Positions 1 through 8,376 are shown, numbered from the stretch's first letter. The stretch is DNA of 64,000 nucleotides from Bacteroidota bacterium (GCA_023397505.1 JAEWUC010000007.1:186001-250000); one strand, 5' to 3'. Program-made: numbers and translations. The notes: a model not told the origin generated them from the sequence alone.

Positions 1-1
1 T

Positions 2-214
2 GATACATCTTTACTTTCTACGGTATTAAATCCCGAACCGGGCGGATTGCTTTGGGATGAAGTTCTTAATCTTATTAAAATTATCGGGGCTGATAAAAAC
101 ATTGTTGGTTTCGATATCGTTAATTTTATTCCGACAAAGCTTTCAGAAACTCCAAATTACATTGTTGCTAAACTTATCTACAAAATTCTTAACTACGCTT
201 TTATTAATAGATAG
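2..214 (+). CDS. Arginase/agmatinase-family hydrolase, C-terminal fragment
   Basis: Only the last 70 codons are in the window; the reading frame enters at base 2 and stops with TAG at 212-214. The fragment has the PEPGG motif (residues about 11-15) followed by a GFDIV segment. Both are typical of the C-terminal third of ureohydrolases (arginase, agmatinase, formimidoylglutamase), which hydrolyse guanidino compounds to release urea or formamide. Agmatinase (speB) is a reasonable guess, but the metal-binding Asp/His motifs that identify the family lie outside the window. The glutamate usually following GFDIV is asparagine here. A histidine-degradation block lies much further right, so formimidoylglutamase is a less likely alternative. 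Confidence 0.6.
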   Translation, partial: DTSLLSTVLNPEPGGLLWDEVLNLIKIIGADKNIVGFDIVNFIPTKLSETPNYIVAKLIYKILNYAFINR

Positions 215-276
215 TCCTTGAATTATTACCGCTTTTTAATTAATTAAACCTTCGAAAAATCTCTTATGAGGAAAAA

Positions 277-1590
277 TTGAAAAATTTTGTATTTGTGTTA
301 TTCACATTCATTTTATTTCAACAAATATCTGCTCAAACAGTTTATTACGGAAATATCGAAGGTGATATTGATTTAGGATTGGCGCCGTATGTTAAAAGGA
401 TTGTTAATGAAGCAGAAAAGAATTCTGCCGATGCAATAATTTTTAGGATTAATACTTTCGGCGGAAGAGTTGATGCCGCCACTCAGATTAAAGACGCAAT
501 ACTCAATAGTAAAGTAAAAACTATTGCGTTCATTGATAAACGTGCAATCTCTGCCGGTGCTTTAATTGCCTTATCCTGCGAAAAAATTGTTATGGTTCCC
601 GGCGCTTCAATGGGCGCCTCAACTGTTGTTGATCAGGCAGGGCAGAAGCAATCGGAAAAATATCAATCATATATGCGTTCCGAAATGCGCGCGACCGCCG
701 AAAAAAACGGAAGACGAACCGATATCGCACAAGGTATGGTTGATGAAAAAATAATTGTACCGGATTTGCAAGACGACAGCACAAAATTAATTACTCTTAC
801 TTCCGAAGAAGCACTTAAATATAAAATGACGGATACTATCCTTACTTCAATTGACGAAGTAAAAAAAGCTTTTGTTGATATCAATGCTGAGGTAGTTGGC
901 GTTAGTTCTAATTGGGCGGAGGATTTTGTTAGATTTTTGAATAACCCTATCATTTCTTCTTTGCTCATTATGATAGGACTTATCGGACTTTATACGGAAA
1001 TAAAAACGCCTGGCTGGGGATTGCCAGGCACAGTTGGATTGATAAGTCTTGCGCTGTTTTTTGGTTCAGGTTATATACTTGAACTAGCGTCAATAATTGA
1101 AATAATAATTTTTGTCGTTGGTGTGGTTCTGTTGTTACTTGAGATTTTTATTGTCCCCGGATTTGGAGTTTTCGGAATACTCGGTATTGTCTTTATTGTA
1201 TCTGGATTGTTCCTCGGTTTACTTTCGGATTTCGAGTTAATTGATTGGGATATAATTTCCAAAGCAATTATTCAACTTGCAGTAACTTTTCTTGCAACCT
1301 TTTCTGTAATGTTGCTATTACTAAAATTCTTACCAAAGAGTGCTATGTTAAACAAATTAGTTTTACAAGATCAAGTTTCGGCTAAATCCGGCTATGCCGA
1401 CAAAGAATCATTTCCTAATTATATAGGAATGGTTGGAACCGCATTAACAGACTTGCGCCCATCAGGTGCTGCAATGATAAACGGGAAACGTATTGATGTA
1501 GTTACCGAAGGCGATTACATAAATCATGGTTCCGAAATAATTGTTTCGGCTACAGAGGGTTCTAAAATTGTTGTGGGCAAAAAAGTGTAG
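277..1590 (+). CDS. nfeD: NfeD-family membrane-bound serine protease
   Basis: Long-form NfeD protein of 437 residues. A signal peptide (about 1-19) precedes a ClpP/SppA-like serine protease domain (about 20-200). Ser92, in an ISAGAL motif, is the likely nucleophile, and a lysine near 128 the likely general base. Four or five hydrophobic segments follow (about 225-350), then a C-terminal soluble OB-fold NfeD domain (about 375-437). Family members cleave hydrophobic C-terminal tails of stomatin-like partners and are linked to membrane quality control; no stomatin gene is visible next door. The start is TTG at 277, preceded by a GAGGAAAA ribosome-binding site. The TAG stop lies inside the left arm of a palindrome. 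Function is inferred from the domain order. Confidence 0.85.
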   Translation: MKNFVFVLFTFILFQQISAQTVYYGNIEGDIDLGLAPYVKRIVNEAEKNSADAIIFRINTFGGRVDAATQIKDAILNSKVKTIAFIDKRAISAGALIALSCEKIVMVPGASMGASTVVDQAGQKQSEKYQSYMRSEMRATAEKNGRRTDIAQGMVDEKIIVPDLQDDSTKLITLTSEEALKYKMTDTILTSIDEVKKAFVDINAEVVGVSSNWAEDFVRFLNNPIISSLLIMIGLIGLYTEIKTPGWGLPGTVGLISLALFFGSGYILELASIIEIIIFVVGVVLLLLEIFIVPGFGVFGILGIVFIVSGLFLGLLSDFELIDWDIISKAIIQLAVTFLATFSVMLLLLKFLPKSAMLNKLVLQDQVSAKSGYADKESFPNYIGMVGTALTDLRPSGAAMINGKRIDVVTEGDYINHGSEIIVSATEGSKIVVGKKV

Positions 1591-1613
1591 CACAGATTTA
1601 GAACCTGTGCTAC
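1587..1613. repeat. Palindromic element overlapping the nfeD stop (copy 1)
   Basis: A 9-bp perfect inverted repeat, GTAGCACAG (1587-1595) and CTGTGCTAC (1605-1613), with a 9-nt loop. The nfeD stop codon is in the left arm. A close relative with a longer stem is at 25254-25280. Both sit between convergent genes, so they may act as bidirectional terminators, or be dispersed REP-like elements, or both. Confidence 0.7.
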
Positions 1614-1620
1614 AATAAAA

Positions 1621-2613
1621 CTACTTGGAGATTAGTTCAACCACATTTTTATTGGATGATAAATCTTTACGGGTAGTTTTCAATGTTTTCTGCATTGCAT
1701 CTTTACCTTCAAGATGTGCAACCAACTCAACAGTAGTCAGTGTCTCGGATTTTGCAATCATACCATTGTCAATATTAAAAAGTATTGAACCGGAACCGGA
1801 AACTTTAGGATCTTCAAAACTATATTTCAATCCTTGTTGCTCTCCTTTCTTTTCACCTTCCCATGTAACACTTAAGTCAACATTTATTTTAGCTGCGTTA
1901 TCGCCGTCAATTTCAACTATGTCTTCAACTTTGAATTTAGCGTTGTTTTTAATCTGAAATACACTTAACTGTCCCGGATAATTCTTTTCCCAAACAGAAT
2001 CTTTGGCAACTTGCTTTTGAGGAAATTCGCGGAAAACCAACTGCGTTATCGGGCGAATAATACCTTCGCTCAAATCTTGAGAAAGTTTTGCTCTTTCAGC
2101 AGGTTGTAATTCTCTTTGTTGGGGTTGAAGTGAATTCATTTTGTCTATCATTTTATCCAATCTCGATATTTCAATCACCTCGCCTTTGGAAGTTACTCTT
2201 GCTCTGAACGGTGTACTGTACTGCATTGCGTACTGCCAAAACTTTTGCTGCTCTTCTTTGCTTGGATTTTTGGCGGTGTCGAAATTCATTTTCTCGCCGT
2301 TAGCGTCAATCTCAACTTTAATGGATGTTATTGTAACATTCATTTCCGCAATTTTATCTGCGTCGATATCAATAACTTCAAAATCCATTACAAAAGAATC
2401 CGACTGTTTTGAACTGACATTAATTGTTGAATCCGCTTGAATTTGCTCTTCGGAAGTTTGTGTTGTTGTTAATTTGTATTGAAATTTTGCACCCTTTTCA
2501 AATTTGTAAGAAAGATCAATTTTTTCAGGAAGTGATGATTTTGAATCACCGCAAGATGAAAAAAGTAAAACCGAAAAAATTAATAGAGTTGATAGAATAA
2601 TATTCTTTTTCAT
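1621..2613 (-). CDS. DUF6263-like lipoprotein
   Basis: 330-residue secreted protein with a lipoprotein signal peptide: basic start, hydrophobic stretch, and lipobox LFSSC with the cysteine near residue 21. The mature part is beta-rich, polar and lysine/glutamate-rich with no catalytic motif. The KFEKGAKFQYKL segment (about 38-49) and overall layout resemble DUF6263-type lipoproteins of Bacteroidota; that assignment is from memory and moderate. It converges with nfeD, with the 1587-1613 palindrome between them. It lies downstream of ndk but is separated from it by a strong hairpin with a U-tract, so it is probably transcribed separately. No function can be assigned. Confidence 0.7.
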   Translation of the reverse strand: MKKNIILSTLLIFSVLLFSSCGDSKSSLPEKIDLSYKFEKGAKFQYKLTTTQTSEEQIQADSTINVSSKQSDSFVMDFEVIDIDADKIAEMNVTITSIKVEIDANGEKMNFDTAKNPSKEEQQKFWQYAMQYSTPFRARVTSKGEVIEISRLDKMIDKMNSLQPQQRELQPAERAKLSQDLSEGIIRPITQLVFREFPQKQVAKDSVWEKNYPGQLSVFQIKNNAKFKVEDIVEIDGDNAAKINVDLSVTWEGEKKGEQQGLKYSFEDPKVSGSGSILFNIDNGMIAKSETLTTVELVAHLEGKDAMQKTLKTTRKDLSSNKNVVELISK

Positions 2614-2634
2614 TTTTAGCCACTTTAGTTTGAT

Positions 2635-2662
2635 AAAAAATAAAGCCGTTATTCAACGGCTT
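2635..2662 (-). terminator. Intrinsic terminator of sucD-ndk
   Basis: Stem AAGCCGTT (2643-2650) with AACGGCTT (2655-2662) around a 4-nt loop. On the minus strand it is followed by a U-rich tract (A-run at 2635-2640 on the plus strand). It lies 11 nt past the ndk stop and before the next lipoprotein gene. Confidence 0.8.
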
Positions 2663-2672
2663 GTTAAATAAT

Positions 2673-3107
2673 TTATTGCCAGCCGTTAATTTCGAGAAGC
2701 TCTTTTCTTGAAAAGAAATGAGAAATTTCCTTTGCTGCATTTTCATCGGAATCAGAACCGTGAACAATGTTTTCTTGAATGTTTGCCGCGTATAATTTTC
2801 TTATTGTTCCATCAGCAGCTTTCGCCGGGTCAGTTGCGCCGATAAGTTTACGGAATTCTTCAACCGCATTTTCTTTTTCCAAAACTATGGGTACACACGG
2901 ACCGGAAGTCATATAATCTATCAAATCATTAAAGAACGGCCTTTCTTTGTGAACTTCATAAAATCCTTTTGCGGTGTCCTGTGTTAATCTCACCATCTTC
3001 ATGCAGTTTATTTTGAATCCTGCATCTTGTATTTGCGCTACAACTTTTCCAATTAAATTTTTACGGACACAATCCGGTTTTAGAATCGCGAGTGTTTTGT
3101 TGCTCAA
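2673..3107 (-). CDS. ndk: Nucleoside diphosphate kinase
   Basis: Transfers the gamma phosphate between nucleoside tri- and diphosphates through a phosphohistidine, balancing the NTP pools. The protein has 144 residues, normal for the family. The catalytic His116 sits in the diagnostic NIVHGSDS motif (113-120), and the early ILKPD segment carries the ATP-contacting Lys10. The start is TTG at 3107, chosen because a GGAGG ribosome-binding site lies just upstream and the N-terminus (MSNKTLAILKPD) matches the family. It follows sucD by 39 bp with no terminator between, so the two are probably co-transcribed; succinyl-CoA synthetase and Ndk are also a known functional pair. Confidence 0.97.
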   Translation of the reverse strand: MSNKTLAILKPDCVRKNLIGKVVAQIQDAGFKINCMKMVRLTQDTAKGFYEVHKERPFFNDLIDYMTSGPCVPIVLEKENAVEEFRKLIGATDPAKAADGTIRKLYAANIQENIVHGSDSDENAAKEISHFFSRKELLEINGWQ

Positions 3108-3146
3108 TTTATTCCTCCATATTAAGAATATTATTTATACAAAAAT

Positions 3147-4145
3147 TTATTTTTTCTTTTTAGAAACAACTTTCTTTTTCACTACAACTTTTTTCTTGGC
3201 TGCAACATTTTTCACAAGTTTCTTAATAGCTTTTTTAGCCGGTTTTGTCTTCTGAACTTTTGCTTTCAACTTATCCAAAGCTTTTTTCATTGTTGCGCCG
3301 ATTTCTGCGGGGGATTCAACAACATAAATTCCTGCTTTCTTCATCGATGCCATTTTTTCTGCAGCAGTACCTTTGCCACCCGAAATGATTGCGCCAGCGT
3401 GACCCATGCGTCTGCCCGGAGGAGCAGTTCTTCCCGCAATAAAACCTACAACGGGTTTCTTCACATTTTTCTTTATGAATGCCGCGGCTTCTTCTTCGGC
3501 ACTTCCGCCGATTTCGCCAATCATTATAATGCCTTCAGTTCCCGGATCATCATTGAACAATTTTATTACATCAATGAAGCGAGAACCGATTATCGGATCG
3601 CCGCCTATACCTACGCAAGTAGATTGACCGATTCCAAGATCAGTTAATTGTTTTACCGCTTCGTATGTTAATGTTCCGCTGCGCGATACAACACCGATCT
3701 TTCCTTGTTTGTGAATGAAGCCAGGCATAATACCAATTTTAGCTTTGCCCGGCGAGATTACTCCGGGACAGTTTGGACCAACCAGCTTAACATTTTTATT
3801 TTGAATTGAATTGTAAACTTTAATCATGTCTTTTGTGGGGATACCTTCGGTGATGCACACGATTAATTTGACTCCTGAATCTGCTGCTTCGAGTATTGCG
3901 TCTGCTGCAAATGTCGGGGGAACGAAAATTGCGGAAGCATCAGCTTTGGTTTCTTTTACAGCTTCGGTAACAGTGTTAAAAATTGGCACGGGTGTATCTT
4001 CAAATTTCTGCCCGCCTTTACCTGGAGTTACACCGGCAACTACGTTTGTACCGTACTCGATCATTTGTTTTGTATGAAATGATCCTTCGCTGCCGGTTAT
4101 GCCTTGAACTACTACTCGAGTTTTTTTATCGAGAAGAATGCTCAT
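3147..4145 (-). CDS. sucD: Succinyl-CoA synthetase alpha subunit with a lysine-rich tail
   Basis: Alpha subunit of the TCA-cycle enzyme that makes ATP or GTP from succinyl-CoA. Residues 1-293 form the complete normal protein: CoA-binding Rossmann domain (about 1-130) and ligase domain with the phosphorylated His249 in a GHAGAI motif. The usual protein ends near residue 290. Here 39 further residues (294-332) follow, 19 of them lysine, with alanine, valine and proline, like a histone H1-type tail. The chosen start, ATG at 4145, gives the conserved N-terminus MSILLDKKT. A longer open frame reaching 4340 is rejected because it translates the palindromic repeat upstream. The beta subunit gene sucC is not in the window. 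Confidence 0.95.
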   Translation of the reverse strand: MSILLDKKTRVVVQGITGSEGSFHTKQMIEYGTNVVAGVTPGKGGQKFEDTPVPIFNTVTEAVKETKADASAIFVPPTFAADAILEAADSGVKLIVCITEGIPTKDMIKVYNSIQNKNVKLVGPNCPGVISPGKAKIGIMPGFIHKQGKIGVVSRSGTLTYEAVKQLTDLGIGQSTCVGIGGDPIIGSRFIDVIKLFNDDPGTEGIIMIGEIGGSAEEEAAAFIKKNVKKPVVGFIAGRTAPPGRRMGHAGAIISGGKGTAAEKMASMKKAGIYVVESPAEIGATMKKALDKLKAKVQKTKPAKKAIKKLVKNVAAKKKVVVKKKVVSKKKK

Positions 4146-4296
4146 ATTTATACCTGTGTTTATTTTCGAAATTAGACTTGCTAAAATTAAGAAAGAGGGC
4201 GGAAATATACTTGATAAAATTATAGTTATTGTCAAACATGAATCGGAATGTAGATTATTAAATCTAAATGACTCCGTTGGATTTTTTTTAGTTGTC

Positions 4297-4316
4297 ATTC
4301 CAGCATAAACTGGAAT
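4297..4316. repeat. Short palindrome in the gatA-sucD gap
   Basis: ATTCCAG (4297-4303) and CTGGAAT (4310-4316) around the loop CATAAA, inside a GTCATTCC...GGAATCC context. This resembles the dispersed palindromes found in many bacterial genomes that translate to WIPVYAGMT. The whole 4146-4375 gap between gatA and sucD holds no gene. Confidence 0.55.
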
Positions 4317-4375
4317 CCATAAACTGATAATTCCTCTCAATAGTGAAGTTTTTGGGCAGAATGATAAGTAAATAT

Positions 4376-5794
4376 TTATTTAATTGATTTTGAGAATTGT
4401 AGAAGCTTCAACTCATCAAATTGATTTGCCATTATTTGCATTCCAATCGGCATTCCTTCTTTGTTTTTTCCGATAGGAATATTTATACCGGGAATTCCAA
4501 CAAGATTTGCGGAAGTTGTGTAAATATCCTCAAGATACATTTGAAGAGGGTCGTTAGATTTTTCGCCGATTTTAAAAGCAACATCTGGAGTTGTGGGCGT
4601 TAGAATGACATCAACTTTGGTGAAAGCTTCGTCGAAATCTTGTTTTAATAGTCTGCGTACTTTTTGAGCTTTGCGGTAATATGCATCATAATATCCTGCA
4701 GATAAAACATATGTACCGAGCATAATTCTACGCTGGACTTCTTTACCGAAACCTTCAGATCGTGAATTTGTGTATGAACCGATTAAATCACCCGATTCTT
4801 GTGAACGGAATCCGTAGTGTGCGCCGTCGTAACGTGCAAGGTTTGAAGATGCCTCAGCCGTTGTTAAAATATAATATGTTGCAATCGCGTAATCGGTGTG
4901 GGGAAGATGTATCTCAACAATTTCATGCCCTGCATTTTTCAACTGCTCAATTTTATTTTGGATTGCCGATTTAACTTCTTCATTCAAACCTTCGCCGAAG
5001 CATTCCGGCGGAATACCGATTCTGAATTTTTTATCTACTGAAATGCTTTGTGAAAATTTATCAACCGGTGTATTTTGACTTGTAGAATCTTTTTCGTCGA
5101 AACCCGATATTACTTCTAAAACTAAAGCAGTGTCTTCAATTGAATTTGCAAAAGGACCAATAGTATCAAAGGATGATGCGAAAGCAGTCAAACCATAACG
5201 TGAAACTCTTCCGTAGGTGGGTTTTAAGCCGTACACACCGCAGAATGCCGCCGGTTGACGAATAGAGCCGCCGGTGTCGGTTCCAAGCGCTACATCGCAA
5301 AGGTGGGCTGCTACCGCAACGGCAGAGCCGCCGCTTGAACCACCGGGCACACGTGAGTTATCATGCGGATTTAATACAGGTCCGAATGCCGAGTTTTCGT
5401 TCGATGAACCCATTGCAAATTCATCGCAGCTTGTTTTGCCGATGATTATCGCGTCTTCGTCTATTAATTTTTGTACTGCTTCGGAAGTATATATTGCTGT
5501 AAAATCTTTAAGAATATTTGATGAACATGTAAGATGTTTGTCTTTTAACGCGAGAACATCTTTAATTGCTACAACCATTCCGGCAAGTTTACCTGCAGTA
5601 CCATTCTTGATTTTTTTCTCAATAATTTCTGCGTGTTCAATGCAGTCTTCAAAAACAAAATTGAAAGCATTTAGTTTAGAGTTTTCTCTAATTCTGTTTA
5701 AGAAAAAAGTAACATTTTCTTTGAGAGAAAGTTTACCCTCTTTTATAAGATTTACTTTTTCAAAATGGTTTTTATAGTTGAGCAATGTCTGCAC
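4376..5794 (-). CDS. gatA: Asp-tRNA(Asn)/Glu-tRNA(Gln) amidotransferase subunit A
   Basis: Amidase subunit of GatCAB. It releases ammonia from glutamine, which is used to convert Glu-tRNA(Gln) or Asp-tRNA(Asn) into the correct aminoacyl-tRNA. The 472-residue protein is full length and shows the amidase-signature Ser-cisSer-Lys triad: Lys78 in AIKDV, Ser153 in GGSSGGS and Ser177 in GTDTGGSIRQ. The start is GTG at 5794, 16 bp after tatA, with no strong ribosome-binding site. gatB and gatC are not in the window. It appears to be the last gene of a minus-strand operon that begins at psd. Confidence 0.95.
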   Translation of the reverse strand: MQTLLNYKNHFEKVNLIKEGKLSLKENVTFFLNRIRENSKLNAFNFVFEDCIEHAEIIEKKIKNGTAGKLAGMVVAIKDVLALKDKHLTCSSNILKDFTAIYTSEAVQKLIDEDAIIIGKTSCDEFAMGSSNENSAFGPVLNPHDNSRVPGGSSGGSAVAVAAHLCDVALGTDTGGSIRQPAAFCGVYGLKPTYGRVSRYGLTAFASSFDTIGPFANSIEDTALVLEVISGFDEKDSTSQNTPVDKFSQSISVDKKFRIGIPPECFGEGLNEEVKSAIQNKIEQLKNAGHEIVEIHLPHTDYAIATYYILTTAEASSNLARYDGAHYGFRSQESGDLIGSYTNSRSEGFGKEVQRRIMLGTYVLSAGYYDAYYRKAQKVRRLLKQDFDEAFTKVDVILTPTTPDVAFKIGEKSNDPLQMYLEDIYTTSANLVGIPGINIPIGKNKEGMPIGMQIMANQFDELKLLQFSKSIK

Positions 5795-5810
5795 CGTGGA
5801 ATATCAATAA

Positions 5811-6002
5811 TTATTTCTTGTCGGAGTTTTCCGGTTTATCGATTGTTTTAATATCGTCTTCAACTTCGCGCATGGCTTTTTTGAATTCGCGCATACCCTT
5901 GCCGATACCTTGTGCAAGTTCAGGAATTTTTTTAGCACCGAATAAAATTAAAATTGCGAGCACGATAAGTATTATTTCTCCGGCTCCTAAATTTCCAAAC
6001 AT
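5811..6002 (-). CDS. tatA: Sec-independent translocase TatA
   Basis: Small 63-residue membrane protein of the twin-arginine export pathway, which moves folded proteins across the inner membrane. It has the family layout: one N-terminal transmembrane helix (about 6-22), an FGAKKIPELA hinge, an amphipathic helix (about 25-45), and a charged tail. TatA oligomers form the translocation path with TatC, whose gene is at 57629. The ActB subunit at 60348 carries a twin-arginine motif and is a likely substrate. It lies 43 bp after purQ and 16 bp before gatA. No tatB-like gene is seen, as in many minimal TatAC systems. Confidence 0.95.
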   Translation of the reverse strand: MFGNLGAGEIILIVLAILILFGAKKIPELAQGIGKGMREFKKAMREVEDDIKTIDKPENSDKK

Positions 6003-6045
6003 TTTAACCTCTATTTAAAATTACTTTTGATCAGTCTTTTAACAA

Positions 6046-6741
6046 TTAATTCAACAAACTTTCAGCAATGGAATTAAAAATTTCAACTCCGTCGGTTTTA
6101 CTTAATACTGGATCGCACGCTCTTTCGGGGTGAGGCATCATTCCCAAAACATTTCCTTTTTTGTTTATTATACCAGCGATGTTGTTGAGCGATCCGTTTG
6201 GATTAAATTGATTCTTAACTTCACCGGAAGATGAGGAATACCTAAAAACAACCTGGTTGTTTTTCTCCAAATCTTTCAAAGTTTCTTCGTCGGTAAAATA
6301 ATTCCCGTCGCCGTGGGCAACCGGAATTTTAATTACGTCTTTAGTTAGTTTTTTTGTGAACAGCGTATTCTTATTCTCTACCGACAAATAAATATCTCTG
6401 CAGACAAATTTTAACGATTCATTTTGAATCATAACGCCGGGCAGCAAACCGATTTCCAACAGAATTTGAAAACCGTTGCAAATTCCAATTACTGTTCCGC
6501 CTTTTTCTGCGAAGTTATAAACTTCTTCCATAATAGGCGAGAAGCGGGCGATTGCACCTGTGCGTAAATAATCTCCGTAGGAAAATCCGCCGGGTAGAAC
6601 AATCACATCGGAGTTTTTAAGATTTTTATCTTTATGCCATAAAAATTCTGCATTGTAACCGATAATTTTTTTTACGGCAAAGTAAGCGTCGTGATCGCAA
6701 TTGGAACCTGGGAAAACAACTACTCCAAATTTTGGTTTCAT
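6046..6741 (-). CDS. purQ: FGAM synthase glutaminase subunit PurQ
   Basis: Class I glutamine amidotransferase that supplies ammonia to PurL in the fourth step of purine synthesis (FGAR to FGAM). It has 231 residues. The nucleophile Cys88 lies in GICNGFQ, and His204/Glu206 in MMPHPERA complete the triad. It overlaps purS by 4 bp (ATGA), the usual PurS-PurQ arrangement of the three-protein PurLQS enzyme. The large subunit gene purL is not in the window. Confidence 0.97.
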   Translation of the reverse strand: MKPKFGVVVFPGSNCDHDAYFAVKKIIGYNAEFLWHKDKNLKNSDVIVLPGGFSYGDYLRTGAIARFSPIMEEVYNFAEKGGTVIGICNGFQILLEIGLLPGVMIQNESLKFVCRDIYLSVENKNTLFTKKLTKDVIKIPVAHGDGNYFTDEETLKDLEKNNQVVFRYSSSSGEVKNQFNPNGSLNNIAGIINKKGNVLGMMPHPERACDPVLSKTDGVEIFNSIAESLLN

Positions 6742-6989
6742 TTTACTTCTTCCAATTGATATTCAAAATCTTCCATTATCGGGTTAGATAATAATTTTTC
6801 GCTGTATTCCCGTATTTCTTTTTCGGCAACGCTTTTATCTTTTGTATCCACAAAAAACTCAATGTATTTGCCGATGCGGGTATTTTTTACATTGTTATAA
6901 CCCAATAACTTGGCGCCTTGTTCAACCGCTTTGCCTTGCGGGTCCAGAATTTTAGGTCTGCGTTTTACTATTACTGTAACTTTAAACAC
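6738..6989 (-). CDS. purS: FGAM synthase PurS subunit
   Basis: An 83-residue structural subunit that bridges PurL and PurQ so that ammonia can be channelled. It is recognised by its size, the N-terminal pattern FKVTVIVKRRPKILDPQGKAVEQG, the central GKYIEF strand, and its position directly upstream of purQ with a 4-bp overlap. The start is ATG at 6989; the gene follows pssA by 27 bp. Confidence 0.95.
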   Translation of the reverse strand: MFKVTVIVKRRPKILDPQGKAVEQGAKLLGYNNVKNTRIGKYIEFFVDTKDKSVAEKEIREYSEKLLSNPIMEDFEYQLEEVK

Positions 6990-7016
6990 TTTATTTCTCC
7001 GGTATTTATTTCCATA

Positions 7017-7730
7017 TCAAGAAAAAATTAAGTTATAAACTTGTCGAAGTACTCCGAATAAAATTATCAATAAAAATATATAAAAAAGAATTTGTCCGTT
7101 TGTAATTATTGTAAGAACCAATGCAATTGAAAGAACAATAAAAAACAAAATTTTTAATTTGAGTTTTTTGTCTTTGAATTTTGGTAATGCGTTGTAACGT
7201 ATATTACTAACCATTAAGAATGAAAGAAGAACAACTAAAGGTAAAACTATATAATTATATGGTTCCTGCATGCCGTTTTCGGTATGGAAAGAAAATATCA
7301 AAAGGGAAATTGTAATTGCCTGCAACGGAATCGGCAGCCCGGTAAAATCACCTTTAGTATTCAAATCGCTAACATTAATGTTGAAACGCGCAAGACGCAT
7401 AGCTCCGAAAATGAGAAGCAAAGAACTAGCGGCAACTCCCCAAAATCCGAATTGATAAGCATGGGCTTGATAAACTAGGAATGAGGGCGCAGCGCCGAAA
7501 CTAACAACATCCGAAAGTGAATCAAGTTCAACGCCGAAACGGCTTGATGTTTTAAGCAGCCGTGCAACTATTCCGTCGAGAGTATCGAATATCGCTGCGA
7601 CAATTATAAAAACAGCCGCCATTCTAAAATTACCCTGCGATGCGTAAATTATTGAAACAAATCCGCTGAATACATTTAGCGAAGTAACCGCATTTGCAAA
7701 AGAGGATTTTGAAAATGGATTTTTATTCAT
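7017..7730 (-). CDS. pssA: CDP-diacylglycerol-serine O-phosphatidyltransferase
   Basis: Integral membrane enzyme making phosphatidylserine from CDP-diacylglycerol and serine. The CDP-alcohol phosphotransferase signature DG-x2-AR-x8-G-x3-D-x3-D is complete at residues 52-74. The 237-residue protein has about seven hydrophobic segments, as expected for the small, Bacillus-type PssA. It overlaps psd by 8 bp; the next enzyme of the pathway is therefore encoded directly upstream and the two proteins should be made together to give phosphatidylethanolamine. Confidence 0.95.
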   Translation of the reverse strand: MNKNPFSKSSFANAVTSLNVFSGFVSIIYASQGNFRMAAVFIIVAAIFDTLDGIVARLLKTSSRFGVELDSLSDVVSFGAAPSFLVYQAHAYQFGFWGVAASSLLLIFGAMRLARFNINVSDLNTKGDFTGLPIPLQAITISLLIFSFHTENGMQEPYNYIVLPLVVLLSFLMVSNIRYNALPKFKDKKLKLKILFFIVLSIALVLTIITNGQILFYIFLLIILFGVLRQVYNLIFS

Positions 7731-8376
7731 CTATTTTCTCGAAAAGTATTGTTTCGCCTGCTGTAACTTTATCGCCTATTTTAACTTTTGCTTTCCATCC
7801 TTTAGGAACAACTACATCCGATCGGCTGCCAAACTTAATCATACCGAATCTATTACCGGCTTGCACAGTATCGCCTTTCTGTAAATTGTATACAATTCTT
7901 CGTGCAATAAACCCGGCAACTTGTGTAAATAAAACTTTACCATATTTGCTCGTAATTCCAATTTCACTTCTTTCATTTCTCAAATCGGCTTTTTCGTGAA
8001 ATGCTACAAGGTAATCGCCTTTTACATAATTAAGATAATCTACTGTTCCATCAATTGGGATTCGATTAACATGAACATTTAAGGGAGACATGAAAATCGA
8101 AAGCTGCGTTGCTTCTTCATTGATAAATCTTTTCTCGAATCCATGTCTTAAAATTACAACTTCGCCGTCGGCAGGAGAAAAAATTACATTTTTTAGCGCG
8201 GGAGTTGTTCGTTCCGGATCACGGAAAAAATTCAAATTGAAAAGCAAAAATGCTATTCCTATAAAAAGGACCGGGTATTTTATCCAACCATTTTGAATAA
8301 AAAATGATGCAATAATTAATAGAATTGAAAACCCGGCGGCTATTAAAAATGTATTTAAACCGTACTTTGTTATCAT
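7723..8376 (-). CDS. psd: Phosphatidylserine decarboxylase proenzyme, short form
   Basis: Decarboxylates phosphatidylserine to phosphatidylethanolamine using a pyruvoyl group made by self-cleavage. The 217-residue protein has two N-terminal hydrophobic segments (about 8-28 and 33-50), the FSPADGEV motif (66-73), the conserved MSPLNVHVNR segment (96-105), and a KFGSR motif in which cleavage between Gly183 and Ser184 would generate the pyruvoyl group. It belongs to the short, archaeal-like PSD class common in Bacteroidota. It starts the psd-pssA-purS-purQ-tatA-gatA block and is divergent from ybaB. Confidence 0.95.
   Translation of the reverse strand: MITKYGLNTFLIAAGFSILLIIASFFIQNGWIKYPVLFIGIAFLLFNLNFFRDPERTTPALKNVIFSPADGEVVILRHGFEKRFINEEATQLSIFMSPLNVHVNRIPIDGTVDYLNYVKGDYLVAFHEKADLRNERSEIGITSKYGKVLFTQVAGFIARRIVYNLQKGDTVQAGNRFGMIKFGSRSDVVVPKGWKAKVKIGDKVTAGETILFEKIDE

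Noticed and set aside
4146..4340. A 65-residue N-terminal extension of SucD
   Set aside because: It begins in a palindromic repeat (WIPVYAGMT on the reverse strand), has no homology to SucD, and the internal ATG at 4145 gives the normal N-terminus.
5274..5777. A 167-residue plus-strand frame inside gatA
   Set aside because: It is antisense to a well-conserved gene, has no ribosome-binding site, and its Ser/Pro/Phe-rich composition is that of a shadow frame.
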